DNA from: Kurthia huakuii LAM0618
Lineage (GTDB): Bacteria > Bacillota > Bacilli > Bacillales_A > Planococcaceae
Direction: 5' to 3'
Assembly: GCF_000505545.1 (NCBI RefSeq)
Contig: NZ_AYTB01000008.1
Span: forward strand, 186,001 to 250,000
Length of the DNA: 64,000 nt
Shown in pieces: positions 17,349 through 27,114 of the stretch (position 1 is the first letter of the stretch; each line of letters starts with the position of its first letter). A program made the translations under genes and the position numbers. The notes beneath the pieces were generated by a model, which ran no database searches, had not been told where the DNA came from, and saw only the letters and a list, made by a program, of their open reading frames with translations.

Positions 17349-18377
17349 ATGAAAGCATTGATTACACGCGCACAACAACGACAAGATTTAACATTCGAGG
17401 AAATGACGGTGGCGGCAACGCAATTGTTTGAAGAAACGACGCCATTAAAAGAGATTGAAGATTTTTTAATCGCACTATCACAAAAAGGGGAAACGGCAAC
17501 AGAGCTTGCGGCACTCGCGAAAGTGATGCAAAAGCAAGCACTGACATTGAATGAAGCGCCGCAAAATTATTTGGATAATTGTGGTACAGGTGGCGATGGT
17601 GTTGGGAGCTTTAACATTAGCACAACAGCTGCCTTCGTGTTAGCAGCAGGTGATGTGTATGTCGCAAAGCATGGCAATCGTAAAATTTCAAGTTTAGCTG
17701 GTAGTGCGGATACGTTAGAAGAGCTTGGCATTCATGCAAATTTTACAGCGGCTGAATTAAAAGAATTGCTTGAAACGGAGCGTCTAGCATTTATTTTTGC
17801 ACCAGCCGTTCATCCAAAATTAAAGCGCATCGGCCAAGTTCGTCAAAAAATTGGCAAGCCAACGATTTTTAACTTAGTAGGTCCACTTGCGAATCCAGTG
17901 ACGTTAACAACGCAATTTACCGGCATTAATCGCACCGATTTTGTGTCAGATTATGCGCAGGTTATGAAGTTATTAGGAAGAAAACGTGGCGTTGTCGTCT
18001 GCGGTGCTGGTGGTTTAGATGAAGCCTCGCTTGCTGGGGAAAATCGTTTAGCTATTTTAGAACAGGGTCATGTGCGAGAAGTAACGATTACACCAGAAGC
18101 GCTTGGTTTAAAAACACAGCCACTATCGGCCATTAAAGGTGGCAATGGCAAGGAGAATGCACAAATCGTTTGTGACGTCTTACAAAATAAACAAGGTGCC
18201 TATTTAGATACGGTGCTGTTAAATGCAGGCATTGCTTTTTTCGCCTATGGCAGTGTCGCAACAATTGAAGAGGGCATTCATAAAGCACGTAAAATCATTG
18301 CTTCTGGCGCAGCATATGCCAAATTACAGGCCGTTGTTGCGTACAGTAAAGAACATGTGAAGGAGCTGGCACAATGA
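17349..18377 (+). CDS. trpD: Anthranilate phosphoribosyltransferase
   Basis: TrpD joins anthranilate and PRPP to give phosphoribosyl-anthranilate, the second committed step to tryptophan. The start at 17349 follows GAGGAG; the frame stays open further upstream but that part is the T-box leader. The 342-residue protein has the PRPP-binding GTGGDGVGSFN, KHGNRKIS, and the VGPLANP motif. It is the first gene of the operon, where trpE would be expected, and overlaps trpC by four bases. Confidence 0.95.
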   Translation: MKALITRAQQRQDLTFEEMTVAATQLFEETTPLKEIEDFLIALSQKGETATELAALAKVMQKQALTLNEAPQNYLDNCGTGGDGVGSFNISTTAAFVLAAGDVYVAKHGNRKISSLAGSADTLEELGIHANFTAAELKELLETERLAFIFAPAVHPKLKRIGQVRQKIGKPTIFNLVGPLANPVTLTTQFTGINRTDFVSDYAQVMKLLGRKRGVVVCGAGGLDEASLAGENRLAILEQGHVREVTITPEALGLKTQPLSAIKGGNGKENAQIVCDVLQNKQGAYLDTVLLNAGIAFFAYGSVATIEEGIHKARKIIASGAAYAKLQAVVAYSKEHVKELAQ

Positions 18378-19156
18378 CGATTTTAAATAAAATTTTAGCA
18401 CAAAAAGCGGTGGAGGTAGCGGCGTTAAAACAACGACCAAAACCAGCTATACAGGCGCGTAAACAACGTGCGTCATTACTTGAAGTATTTCAGCGCCCGA
18501 CATTACAAGTCATTTCAGAAGTGAAACGTGCATCGCCGTCAAAAGGCATTATTAATGATCGTATCAATCCAATTGAGCAAGCGAAAGCCTATGAGGCAGC
18601 GGGGGCCGCTTGTATTTCGGTCTTAACCGATGAAACGTTTTTCAAAGGCTCATTTGCAGATTTACAAGCTGTAACGGAAGCGGTCGACATTCCGGTGCTC
18701 TGCAAGGAATTTATTATTGATGAAGTGCAGCTCGATTATGCGTATGCCAACGGTGCATCGGTCGTATTATTAATTGTCGCCGCGTTAGAGCAACATACAT
18801 TGGCACATCTTTTCGATTATGCGACAGCGCTCGGTTTAGATGTACTCGTTGAAGTACATAATGCCGACGAATTAGCACGCGCGCTCGCAATCGATGCAAA
18901 AATTATCGGTGTGAACAACCGTAATTTAAAAACATTTGACGTGTCGCTCGCACATACAGCAGCGCTCGCAAAAGCCTTTCCATTTCATGAAGGCCGCGTC
19001 TTAATTAGTGAAAGCGGTATGAAAACAGCGGCTGATGCAGCCTTTGTTGCAACGGCTGGTGCAAGTGCGATTTTAGTCGGTGAAACATTAATGCGTAGTG
19101 GTGATATTACAGCAACGGTGCAATCCCTACAAGTAACGAAGCCGGTGAATGTATGA
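18374..19156 (+). CDS. trpC: Indole-3-glycerol phosphate synthase
   Basis: TrpC closes the ring of carboxyphenylamino-deoxyribulose phosphate to indole-glycerol phosphate. The 260-residue TIM barrel shows the family motifs EVKRASPSKG, VLTDETFFKGS, LCKEFIID and IGVNNRNLKTF, including the catalytic Lys and Glu residues. It overlaps trpD and trpF by four bases on each side, indicating translational coupling within the operon. Confidence 0.95.
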   Translation: MTILNKILAQKAVEVAALKQRPKPAIQARKQRASLLEVFQRPTLQVISEVKRASPSKGIINDRINPIEQAKAYEAAGAACISVLTDETFFKGSFADLQAVTEAVDIPVLCKEFIIDEVQLDYAYANGASVVLLIVAALEQHTLAHLFDYATALGLDVLVEVHNADELARALAIDAKIIGVNNRNLKTFDVSLAHTAALAKAFPFHEGRVLISESGMKTAADAAFVATAGASAILVGETLMRSGDITATVQSLQVTKPVNV

Positions 19157-19749
19157 CGAACGTTAAAATTTGTGGTTTAAAAGAACCGGAACATGTACAA
19201 GCCGCGGTCGCAGCTGGGGTCGATGCAGTTGGTTTTGTGTTTGCACCGAGTAAGCGGCAAGTGACGGTGGAGCAGGCGACGATGCTTGCGCAGCATGTCC
19301 CGAAACACGTGTTAAAAGTAGGCGTTTTCGTCGATGAAACGGTAGAAACGATGCTTGCAATTGCGAAGCGTGTGCCACTAGATGTTATTCAATTGCACGG
19401 ACAGGAAACGAATGACGTGATTCGGCAATTGCCATATCCAACAATTAAGGCAGTTGGCGTGCGTACAACCGCTGATATTGACGCATTGCAAACATTTGAT
19501 TCGGACTATGTATTAGTCGATGCGCCGATAGCAGGAAGTGGCGAACCGTTTGATTGGAACTTATTAACCGCGCGTTATGAAAATTTAATTTTAGCTGGTG
19601 GTCTATCGAATGATAATATTACCGAAGCCTTACAGCGCATTGCACCGCTCATGGTCGATGTCTCAAGCGGTGTCGAAACAAATGGCGTCAAAGACCCAGC
19701 GAAAATAAGCGCATTTATCGCAGCAGTAAAGAATGGAGAGAATAGATGA
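19153..19749 (+). CDS. trpF: Phosphoribosylanthranilate isomerase
   Basis: TrpF performs the Amadori rearrangement between the TrpD and TrpC steps. The 198-residue barrel starts [12 protein letters not shown], with the catalytic Cys in KICGL and the Asp in FVDETVE, and has the phosphate-binding [10 protein letters not shown] near the C-terminus. It overlaps both neighbours by four bases. Confidence 0.94.
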   Translation: MTNVKICGLKEPEHVQAAVAAGVDAVGFVFAPSKRQVTVEQATMLAQHVPKHVLKVGVFVDETVETMLAIAKRVPLDVIQLHGQETNDVIRQLPYPTIKAVGVRTTADIDALQTFDSDYVLVDAPIAGSGEPFDWNLLTARYENLILAGGLSNDNITEALQRIAPLMVDVSSGVETNGVKDPAKISAFIAAVKNGENR

Positions 19750-20936
19750 TGACAACAACAGAGAAAAAAGGGCGTTATGGCAAGTTTGGTGGCCAATTCG
19801 TACCTGAAACATTAATGACGGCGTTACAGCAATTAGAGCAGGCTTTTGAAGAAGCGAAGCAAGACCCAGCGTTTCATGAAGAATTAAACGGTTACTTAAA
19901 AGACTATGTAGGGCGTGAAAATCCACTGTATTTTGCGAAACGTTTAACGAAAAAACTAGGCGGCGCAAAAATTTACTTAAAGCGTGAAGATTTAAATCAT
20001 ACAGGCGCACATAAAATTAATAATGCGTTGGCGCAAGCGCTATTAGCAATCCGTATGGGGAAAAAGAAAATCGTCGCAGAAACGGGCGCTGGCCAGCATG
20101 GTGTCGCAACCGCAACAGTTTGTGCATTATTTGATTTAGAGTGCATCGTCTTTATGGGAAAAGAAGATGTACGCCGTCAAGCGCTGAATGTGTTTCGCAT
20201 GGAGCTACTTGGTGCAACGGTCGTTTCGGTTGACCAAGGCTCAGGTACATTAAAAGATGCTTGTAATGAAGCACTGCGTTATTGGGTATCAAATGTTGAC
20301 GATACGCATTACATTTTAGGCTCAGCGCTTGGTCCACACCCATTTCCAGCGATCGTACGCGATTTCCAACGTATTATTGGTGATGAAACGCGCGCGCAAA
20401 TTTTAGAAAAAGAACAACGCTTACCCGATGCGATTGTGGCATGTGTTGGTGGCGGTAGTAATGCAATTGGCATGTTTACGCCGTTTGTTGACGATCAAGA
20501 GGTCAAGCTATATGGCGTGGAAGCAGCGGGAAAAGGCATTCAATCGGGCGAGCATGCGGCAGCCTTTGCGGATTTAAAAGAAGGCGTCTTGCACGGTGCC
20601 TATATGTATTTACTGCAAGATGATAATGGCTTTATTCAAGAAGCCTATTCGATTTCTGCTGGTTTAGATTATCCGGCTGTTGGGCCTGAACATTGCTATT
20701 TACACGATGCAGGTCGCGTGACGTATGAAGCGGTTGATGATGACCAAGCATTAGAAGGATTACAATTATTATCGCGCACAGAAGGCATTATTCCTGCACT
20801 CGAAAGTAGTCATGCGATTTACTACGCGGCAAATTTAGCAAAAACGATGTCACCAGACGACATTTTAGTCATTTGCTTATCGGGTCGTGGCGATAAAGAC
20901 GTACAAACAGTGCAACAAGCATTGGAGGGAAAATAA
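19746..20936 (+). CDS. trpB: Tryptophan synthase beta chain
   Basis: TrpB condenses indole with L-serine using PLP. The 396-residue protein has the PLP lysine in HTGAHKINN, the glutamine-rich [11 protein letters not shown], the phosphate-binding GGGSNAIG and a C-terminal SGRGDKD. The start may be the first ATG (19746, overlapping trpF) or the second at 19749; GGAGAG lies just before. Together with TrpA it forms the alpha2-beta2 complex. Confidence 0.95.
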   Translation: MMTTTEKKGRYGKFGGQFVPETLMTALQQLEQAFEEAKQDPAFHEELNGYLKDYVGRENPLYFAKRLTKKLGGAKIYLKREDLNHTGAHKINNALAQALLAIRMGKKKIVAETGAGQHGVATATVCALFDLECIVFMGKEDVRRQALNVFRMELLGATVVSVDQGSGTLKDACNEALRYWVSNVDDTHYILGSALGPHPFPAIVRDFQRIIGDETRAQILEKEQRLPDAIVACVGGGSNAIGMFTPFVDDQEVKLYGVEAAGKGIQSGEHAAAFADLKEGVLHGAYMYLLQDDNGFIQEAYSISAGLDYPAVGPEHCYLHDAGRVTYEAVDDDQALEGLQLLSRTEGIIPALESSHAIYYAANLAKTMSPDDILVICLSGRGDKDVQTVQQALEGK

Positions 20937-21709
20937 TGACGACATTACAACGCGCAATTGAGACGGTTACGACAGCGAATGATAAAGCATTTATTCCATA
21001 TATCATGGCTGGCGATGGCGGTCTTGACACGATAAAACAACAAATTTTATTTTTACAACAGCACGGGGCAACGGCGATTGAAGTCGGCATCCCGTTCAGT
21101 GACCCGGTAGCAGATGGTCCAACCATTCAAGCAGCGGGGTTACGTGCATTAGAAGCGGGCGCAAATTTACGTACTATTTTAGCGGAAATTGCGTCATTTA
21201 AAGAAGAAATTCATATTCCGCTCGTTGTGATGACGTACTTAAATCCGATTATTCGTTACGGCATTGAGGCGTTTGTAGAAGCCGCAGAAGCCGCAAATAT
21301 TAAAGGATTAATTGTGCCGGATATGCCGCTTGAAGAAGCGGATATGTTAACCGATGCTTTAGCGGGACATGATATCGCGCTTGTGCAATTAATTTCATTA
21401 ACAAGTCCTACAGAACGCATTGAAAAATTAGCAGCGGCAGCACAAGGTTTTATTTATGCCGTGACAGTCAATGGTATTACCGGTACACGTGAAGGCTTTG
21501 ATGAAGCATTACATGAGCATTTAAGCGCACTAAAAAGCGTGGCAGACATTCCTGTGCTTGCGGGCTTTGGCATTTCAACGCGTGAGCATGTTGAGGCGAT
21601 GAATCATTCGGTTGACGGCGTCATCGTTGGCAGTGCAATTGTAAAGGCCTTTCATGAAAATCGCCTAGCAGCTATTGAGGCGTTATTAACAGTGCCAGCA
21701 AATCAGTAA
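20936..21709 (+). CDS. trpA: Tryptophan synthase alpha chain
   Basis: TrpA splits indole-glycerol phosphate into indole and glyceraldehyde 3-phosphate. The 257-residue barrel has the catalytic Glu in AIEVGIPFSDP and the Asp in DPVADGP, and GFGIS near the phosphate site. The ATG overlaps the trpB stop (TAATG). It is the last gene of the operon; a terminator follows at 21714-21750. Confidence 0.95.
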   Translation: MTTLQRAIETVTTANDKAFIPYIMAGDGGLDTIKQQILFLQQHGATAIEVGIPFSDPVADGPTIQAAGLRALEAGANLRTILAEIASFKEEIHIPLVVMTYLNPIIRYGIEAFVEAAEAANIKGLIVPDMPLEEADMLTDALAGHDIALVQLISLTSPTERIEKLAAAAQGFIYAVTVNGITGTREGFDEALHEHLSALKSVADIPVLAGFGISTREHVEAMNHSVDGVIVGSAIVKAFHENRLAAIEALLTVPANQ

Positions 21710-21713
21710 TAGT

Positions 21714-21752
21714 AAACGTGGGAGTTCAAAATTTTGAATTCCCACGTTTTAT
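21714..21752 (+). terminator. Terminator of the trp operon
   Basis: AAACGTGGGAGTTCAAAA pairs with TTTTGAATTCCCACGTTT (one mismatch), followed by T-rich sequence. Confidence 0.85.
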
Positions 21753-21839
21753 GTTGTGTGCATAACAAAAAACAGTAGTACATGATTTTCAAATAATTAT
21801 GGTACAATATGGATAATTATGTTAGATGTAGGGATGAAG

Positions 21840-22497
21840 ATGATACAAATACCGATTATTTTTGAAGAATCGACAACGGGCTTGCAGTCGTTTAACTGTT
21901 TCGTCACGGAAAATGATGGACAGCTCGTATTAATTGATGGCGGCATTCCGCACGCGCATTTTTACCGCTTTGCAGAGGAAGCGCTTCAAAAACATGGCTA
22001 TGACTTTACGGATTTAGCGGCGATTTATTTAACGCATCATCATGAGGATCATGTCGGGCTAGTGCCGCATATTTTAGCGAAGAAAAATATGCCTGTTTAT
22101 GTACACGCGGAAAGCATTCCTCGTCTATTATTCGATACGGATTTTTTAACGATGCGCATCGCCTTTTATGAAGCACTTTATGCGCGCATGGATTGTCTAG
22201 ATGATGCAAGACCACGCTTAGAAAAGCAGCGCGCGACATTGGCAAACGTAAAAGAACGACGCATTGAAGCGGATTATCAGGTCATTGGAGCGGGGGATAC
22301 ATTAGGACGCTTTGAAATTATCGATTTACTAGGGCATTCGACTGATTCAATCGGCTATTATGATGCGGCGACGCGTGAATTGTTTGCAGGGGATACAATT
22401 CTAAAACATACGTCAACGAACGCCATTATTGATCCACTTGTCACAGGAGAATATATGCAGGCTAATTTATTACAACGGCAATCGCTCGAAAAAATTA
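21840..22497 (+). pseudogene. MBL-fold metallohydrolase, 5' part, disrupted
   Basis: About 220 residues of an MBL-fold hydrolase are readable, with the metal motif THHHEDHVG, a distal metal Asp (ELFAGD) and the later HTST region. The frame runs into tnpB sequence at about 22497, after QSLEKIK. The last 44 codons of the gene lie beyond the element (23433-23567). The stretch in between, which would carry the final metal-ligand His, is missing, so the insertion came with a deletion and the enzyme is almost certainly inactive. The start is uncertain: ATGs at 21819, 21834 and 21840 are in frame. Confidence 0.75.
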
Positions 22498-23326
22498 AAA
22501 TACAAATCATAATATCGCCATTATCGGCAACAAAATCAAGTTACCGAAACTAGGACTCGTCAAATTCAAACAAACACGCGCGCTCGAAGGTCGGATGATG
22601 CGCGCAACGATTCATTCTCACGCGAGTGGCCGTTTCTCGGTGTCCATTACGTGCGAGGTCCCCGAATTTCAGCCCCTGCCAAAAACCTATGAATCAATCG
22701 GCATTGATTTAGGCATCACCGATTTCGCGATTCTTTCGGACGGACGTAAAGTCGATAACCAACGCTTTACGGCCAAAATGGCAAAGAACCTCGCACGCGC
22801 GCAACGAAAACTTTCACGCCGTTACGAACAAGCGAAAAAAGACAGCCGGGATGTACGTGACTGCACGAACTACCAAAAACAACGTCGAAAAGTCGCGCGT
22901 TTACGTGAAAAAGTGGCGTTTCAGCGAGAGGACTTCTTACACAAGTTGACGACGGCATTCATTCGTCAGTACGATGTCATTTGCGTCGAAGATCTAAACA
23001 CCAAAGGCATGTTGAAAAATCACAAACTAGCAAAAGCGATTCGTGACGTGTCCTGGTCTTCATTTGTACAAAAACTGACGTACAAAGCAAAATGGTATGG
23101 CCGAGAGCTCGTGAAAATCAATCGCTTTTTCCCATCGAGTCAGCTGTGCCATGTATGTGGGCACCGTGATGGCAAAAAACCATTAGCTATTCGCGAGTGG
23201 GTCTGTTCATCATGCCACACGACACTCGACCGCGACATCAATGCAAGTCGCAATATTTTAGCAGGCAGAAGGATTACGCCTTTTCGAAGCAACCCAACCG
23301 TAGGGACTACGGAGCTCGCCTACTAA
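22498..23326 (+). pseudogene. tnpB: TnpB, truncated at the N-terminus
   Basis: The frame matches the third tnpB copy from its NTNHNIAI segment to near the end. The RuvC-like nuclease core is retained: Asp in IGIDLGITDFA, Glu in CVEDLNTKGM, the zinc-finger pairs CHVCGH and CSSCH, and Asp in TLDRDINASRN. An internal ATG at 22595 could allow a 243-residue product, but the N-terminal target- and RNA-binding lobe is lost, so guided cleavage is unlikely. The C-terminus differs from copy 3 because of a short frame change after the RNIL motif. Confidence 0.8.
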
Positions 23327-23432
23327 AAAAGTGAAGCCGCTGTTTCGAGCAAGGAGGAACAAGCATGCACTGTTCGTAGGAATCCCCCACTTCAAGTGAG
23401 TTCATCAGAACGGCTAAGTGGGGGTAGTTCAA
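23260..23432 (+). ncRNA. Putative omega RNA (reRNA) of the truncated TnpB element
   Basis: The segment from the end of tnpB to the right end is almost identical to the same segment of copy 3 although it is outside the coding part, including GGGACTACGG, GTTTCGAGCAAGGAGGAACAAGC and the final hairpin. TnpB elements encode a guide RNA here, with the guide read from flanking DNA beyond the right end (from 23433). The RNA assignment is based on family knowledge. Confidence 0.55.
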
Positions 23433-23567
23433 AGTAAGCTCTACGATAGCCAATTTTCACTGGTGATGTCGGAAATAATAGGGCAACTAGATTACTTACG
23501 ACAGCAACAACTCATTACGGCACGTCTGCAGGATGGTGTCTATTTGTTTGAACAAAATAGAGGCTAG
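23433..23567 (+). pseudogene. MBL-fold metallohydrolase, 3' remnant
   Basis: Forty-four codons in frame, ending at TAG 23565-23567, read SKLYDSQFSLVMSEIIGQLDYL and end DGVYLFEQNRG. This is the helical C-terminal end typical of MBL-fold proteins of this group and continues the gene that starts at 21840. Confidence 0.7.
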
Positions 23568-23609
23568 TTAGAAAAAACTACTTCTTGACTTACGATGGCA
23601 CTCGCGAGT

Positions 23610-23745
23610 TTACCATGAGTAGGAGTAGCAGGCAAAGTCTTGTTCAAGATAAAATGTTTCGCACTTTAGGCCGGTGTAGAACGATTCAATCAGAGCATTA
23701 TCAGCAAGCATGCCTTTGCGGGACATGCTCATGATAATGCCTTTT
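23610..23745 (-). pseudogene. IS3-family transposase, C-terminal remnant
   Basis: The minus strand encodes SMSRKGMLADNALIESFYTGLKCETFY, the familiar C-terminal motif of IS150/IS3 OrfB transposases (SMSRKGNCxDNAxxESFF), then soon stops at 23610-23612. The rest of the gene and its ends are missing. Confidence 0.75.
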
Positions 23746-24579
23746 TTGTGTTGTCTCAATTTTCAAAATTAGCCCATAGCCTAGCAAAATATTTCACATA
23801 CAAAAAGGATAGGTTAACCTAAGTTTTTATTATTAAATCAATGGTTATTAAAAGATAACAAAATATTTTTTTGTAAACTTTAATTCATCGTATGATGGAA
23901 TATCAGGCTTCAATTGTCGTGCCGCTACTATCGCGTAAATGTAAATTATTATTTGTTGTAAGTGAGTGAATTCGAGGGGTGCAAACATCAGCTACGAGCT
24001 GTTTAACAGTAGATGGTAACTGTGAATCGATTACGCGAGAGAATTTCCGTATAATCATCATGCATCACATATATAATAAGACCAACGATTTTTTCATCTA
24101 CTTCATAAGAATAGCCTTGTAGTTGTTTTACATAATAAATGACACTGGAAATAATCATTTCATTTAAGCTCCACCGGTCGATAAAGAAACTATAAACATC
24201 GTTTCTTTATCAATTTTTTTGAAAATCAAGTTCGTTTGAAAATAATTATACTGTGTAAACAAAAAAGTTCAGCATCTATATTATTGACATTATTGACGAA
24301 AAAGCAATTAAAACTAATTATTCAGAATATTAAAACGAAGTTGCGCGTTGTACAGAGGTATGATTAGGTGTTTGCGATAATGATGTGCCTATTCATTGAT
24401 GGCATGAGTTGATCACTGCAAAGGGATTCGAAACGATGTGATGCTTTGTAGTGAATTGCAACATGTGAGCATGAAATCTAGTGGCGATACAAATTAGGAA
24501 AACTAACGGTTGCATCGCGAAATTGAAACAGTCATCTGGATAAAAAATGGCTTTTATGGCGCAAGCGAGGCGTATTTTA
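23746..24579. other. Decayed region without an intact gene
   Basis: No intact gene is seen. On the minus strand, pieces in different frames (for example YSYEVDEKIVGLIIYV, about 24153-24010, and an upstream IVSLSTGGA near 24190) loosely recall PRD/LevR-type regulators, but stops and frameshifts are frequent. The palindrome AGGTTAACCT lies near 23812. It looks like a graveyard between two insertion sites. Confidence 0.35.
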
Positions 24580-24620
24580 TAAAAAGGTTCCCAAATATAC
24601 ATTTGGGAACCTTTTTATAT
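24580..24620. terminator. Bidirectional terminator upstream of the recombinase gene
   Basis: AAAAAGGTTCCCAAAT and ATTTGGGAACCTTTTT form a perfect stem around a four-base loop. Confidence 0.75.
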
Positions 24621-24650
24621 GGTAAAATGAATAGCAATGAGGTGATAAAA

Positions 24651-25613
24651 ATGCCAAACCAATCAAAACCAAAATGGCTACGTGATTTTTTAATTTATTT
24701 AACTGCTATTAAAGGGAAATCCAAGCGCACACGCGATGAATATGACTACGACTTAACACTTTTTTTCCGCTTTCTCTATGCGGTACAAGAAGATTTACCA
24801 ACAACTGACCTCGCTTCTATATCTATTGCGGAACTTGATATCGCATTTGTGCGCAATATTAGTTTGGAAGATATGTATTTATTTTTAGCGTATTGCGAAG
24901 AAGTACGTCAAAATAGTGCTGCAACGCGCGCACGCAAAGTGGCGACTTTAAAATCATTTTTCAAATATTTGAAAACGAAAAAACAATTAATTGATGATAA
25001 TCCAGCTGAAGATTTAGAAACACCTAAAATTAATAAAAAACAACCGGTTTACTTGAAAGTACCAGAAGCGAAACAATTTTTATCACACATTCCGTCAAAA
25101 ACGCATTATTACCGTGATTACTGTATGATGACCTTTTTATTGAATCTAGGATTGCGTGCAACAGAGTTATGTAGGTTATCAATCGGCGATGTTGCGGATC
25201 GTTACGTGACCATTGTCGGAAAAGGCGGGAAAGAGCGCAGTGTCTATATGAATGATAGTTGTGTAGAGGCATTGGCGCTTTACCTCGAACATGAACGGAA
25301 AGAACTGGCAGATAAAAATGAAAATGAGGCATTATTTTTATCGCAAAAGGGTAATAGACTTACGAGACAACGACTGGCTAAAATTGTCAAACAAATCAAC
25401 GAAGCATCGGCGTTACATAAAACAAACCTAACACCACATAAATTACGCCATACATCGGCGACGATGATGTATCAAAACGGCGCGGACATTCGGAGCTTAC
25501 AGCAAATATTAGGGCATTCTAATATTGCGACCACACAAATTTATACGCATGTCGAAGACGAAACAATCAAACAAGTATTTGAAAATAATCCGTTAAATAA
25601 CATGGAAAAATAA
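24651..25613 (+). CDS. Tyrosine recombinase, XerC/D type
   Basis: The start at 24651 follows GAGGTG. The 320-residue enzyme has an N-terminal SAM-like core-binding domain (about 1-110) and a C-terminal catalytic domain with all expected residues: Arg in LGLRATELC, Lys in GKGGKERSV, HxxR in PHKLRHTSA, His in LGHSNIATTQ and the nucleophile Tyr in IYTHV. Size and sequence style match chromosomal Xer-like recombinases of Bacillales rather than phage integrases. No prophage is adjacent to it. Its specific site (dif or other) is not shown here. Confidence 0.8.
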   Translation: MPNQSKPKWLRDFLIYLTAIKGKSKRTRDEYDYDLTLFFRFLYAVQEDLPTTDLASISIAELDIAFVRNISLEDMYLFLAYCEEVRQNSAATRARKVATLKSFFKYLKTKKQLIDDNPAEDLETPKINKKQPVYLKVPEAKQFLSHIPSKTHYYRDYCMMTFLLNLGLRATELCRLSIGDVADRYVTIVGKGGKERSVYMNDSCVEALALYLEHERKELADKNENEALFLSQKGNRLTRQRLAKIVKQINEASALHKTNLTPHKLRHTSATMMYQNGADIRSLQQILGHSNIATTQIYTHVEDETIKQVFENNPLNNMEK

Positions 25614-25800
25614 AGCATGAATAATAGTTTTATTCTTTGTTTAAAGTAGTCGCGTATAAAATTTTAGTGGTAAAATAGTTTCATGAAACTTTGTTTTTTT
25701 ATTTGGAGGGAGTAATAAAACAGTAGACAAAAAAATAGACAAATGGGTATATATGTATAAGATGATATCTCGTTAAAATCAGGTGAAAGGATGCTAAGAA

Positions 25801-26967
25801 ATGAAGCGGGCTTATAAGCTGGAAATAAAACCAACTGACCGGCAACGTGAAAAACTCATCAGAACCTTTGACGTTTGTCGTTATGTCTACAACATGTATA
25901 TTGCAACGAATCGTGTTAATTATGAGGAAGACAGAAAATTCATGAGTGGTTATGACTTCTCGAAATGGTTAAATACTGTTCATACGAAACAAAACCAACA
26001 AGACTTATGGATTAAAACGGTATCGAGCAAGGCGGTTAAGCAATCCATCATGAATGCAGAACGTGCTTACAAAAACTTTTTCAAAGGGGGAAGTAAGCAC
26101 CCTCGCTTCAAGAAGAAAGCTAGACAAGATGTGAAAGCTTATTTCCCTAAGAATGGGAAAGGTGATTTTTCGCTAAAACGCCACCAAATTAAGATTCCTA
26201 CAATTGGGTGGGTAACACTAAAAGAGTTTAATTATTTGCCTCAAGACGCAATTATCAAAAGCGGTACAGTATCACAAAAAGCAGATAGATTCTATATCTC
26301 GGTCTTATGTGAAGTGCCCGACTGCATAAAACAATCGCCTGAATCAGAAGGTATCGGTATTGATTTAGGTATCAAAGATTTTGCGATGATGAGCAACGGA
26401 GACGTTTACGAAAATATGAATAAAACAGATAAGGTAAGAAAACTTGAAAAACGGCTAAAACAAGCTCAACGGAAATTGAGCAGAAGTTATGAACAAAATA
26501 AATTTAAAAAGGCAGGTGAAAACTGCTACTTTAACAATCGACAAAAACAAATTTGTCGTGTACAAAAGTTACATCAGCATCTAGTGAATATCAGAGAAAA
26601 CTACCAGAAGAACATTGTGAGTGAATTGGTAAAAACCAAACCAGCATTCATTACATTAGAAGAGTTAAATGTTCGAGGTATGATGAAAAACAGACATTTA
26701 TCAAAAGCGATTGCAAAACAAGGATTCTTCCATTTTAGAACAAAATTACAGATGAAGTGCGAAGCATATGGCATTGAATTGCGCCTTGTAAATCGCTTTT
26801 ATCCGAGTTCTAAATTGTGTAGCGCCTGTGGTCATAAGAAAGTAGATTTAACATTGAAAGATAGGGTTTATGAATGTGTAAATTGTCATCAAGTGTTAGA
26901 CCGAGATTTAAACGCCGCTATGAATTTAAAACAAGCTACAGAATATGAGTTGTTAGTGTCCGTTTAA
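25801..26967 (+). CDS. tnpB: TnpB RNA-guided nuclease (IS1341-type), intact
   Basis: A full-length 388-residue TnpB has an N-terminal helix-turn-helix region (CRYVYNMYIATNRVNYEE), a wedge/REC part, and a RuvC-like core with Asp in GIDLGIKDFA, Glu in TLEELNVRGM, zinc-finger pairs CSACGH and CVNCH, and the last Asp in VLDRDLNAAMN. These residues are intact, so nuclease activity is plausible. GAAAGG lies upstream of the ATG. TnpB proteins work with an omega RNA from the 3' end of the element. No TnpA transposase is present, so movement would need help from elsewhere. Confidence 0.85.
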   Translation: MKRAYKLEIKPTDRQREKLIRTFDVCRYVYNMYIATNRVNYEEDRKFMSGYDFSKWLNTVHTKQNQQDLWIKTVSSKAVKQSIMNAERAYKNFFKGGSKHPRFKKKARQDVKAYFPKNGKGDFSLKRHQIKIPTIGWVTLKEFNYLPQDAIIKSGTVSQKADRFYISVLCEVPDCIKQSPESEGIGIDLGIKDFAMMSNGDVYENMNKTDKVRKLEKRLKQAQRKLSRSYEQNKFKKAGENCYFNNRQKQICRVQKLHQHLVNIRENYQKNIVSELVKTKPAFITLEELNVRGMMKNRHLSKAIAKQGFFHFRTKLQMKCEAYGIELRLVNRFYPSSKLCSACGHKKVDLTLKDRVYECVNCHQVLDRDLNAAMNLKQATEYELLVSV

Positions 26968-27075
26968 ATGAATAGAGTACGGTGGGCTACATCGGAATTG
27001 AAGCCTGTGGAGAGTGATACGAAACGTTAGTAGGGATACGTGCCGAGGACGCATTCTAAGAAGCAGGAAAAAGCT
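26968..27075 (+). ncRNA. Candidate omega RNA of the second TnpB
   Basis: The 100 bases after the tnpB stop are non-coding and contain short G-rich segments (GTGGAGAGTGATACG, GAAACGTTAGTAGGG) in the position where TnpB elements encode their guide RNA. No second copy in this window allows a comparison. Confidence 0.35.
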
Positions 27076-27114
27076 AGATGTATACTTTTGTATATGTTTT
27101 TAGTAGCAGATTAA

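Larger units (their letters stand above)
22498..23432 (+). mobile_element. IS200/IS605-type (IS1341 group) element, 5'-truncated
   Basis: Homology to the complete element at 62 kb begins at about 22498 and ends at 23432, where both copies share the right end CTAAGTGGGGGTAGTTCAA. The left end and the first ~120 codons of tnpB are missing. The right-end stem CCCCCACTT / AAGTGGGGG is intact. The element sits inside an MBL-fold gene. Confidence 0.8.
25720..27110 (+). mobile_element. IS200/IS605-type (IS1341 group) element, apparently complete
   Basis: A single intact tnpB gene with non-coding flanks and no tnpA. Boundaries are approximate: the left side begins within ACAGTAGACAAAAAAATAG near 25720 and the right side ends close to the ATG of the next gene. 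The TnpB differs in sequence from the other two copies in the window, so it is a separate lineage. Confidence 0.6.

Noticed and set aside
24651-25613. Phage or island integrase marking a second mobile island
   Set aside because: Sequence style and length are those of chromosomal Xer-type recombinases, and no island genes or tRNA target are next to it.
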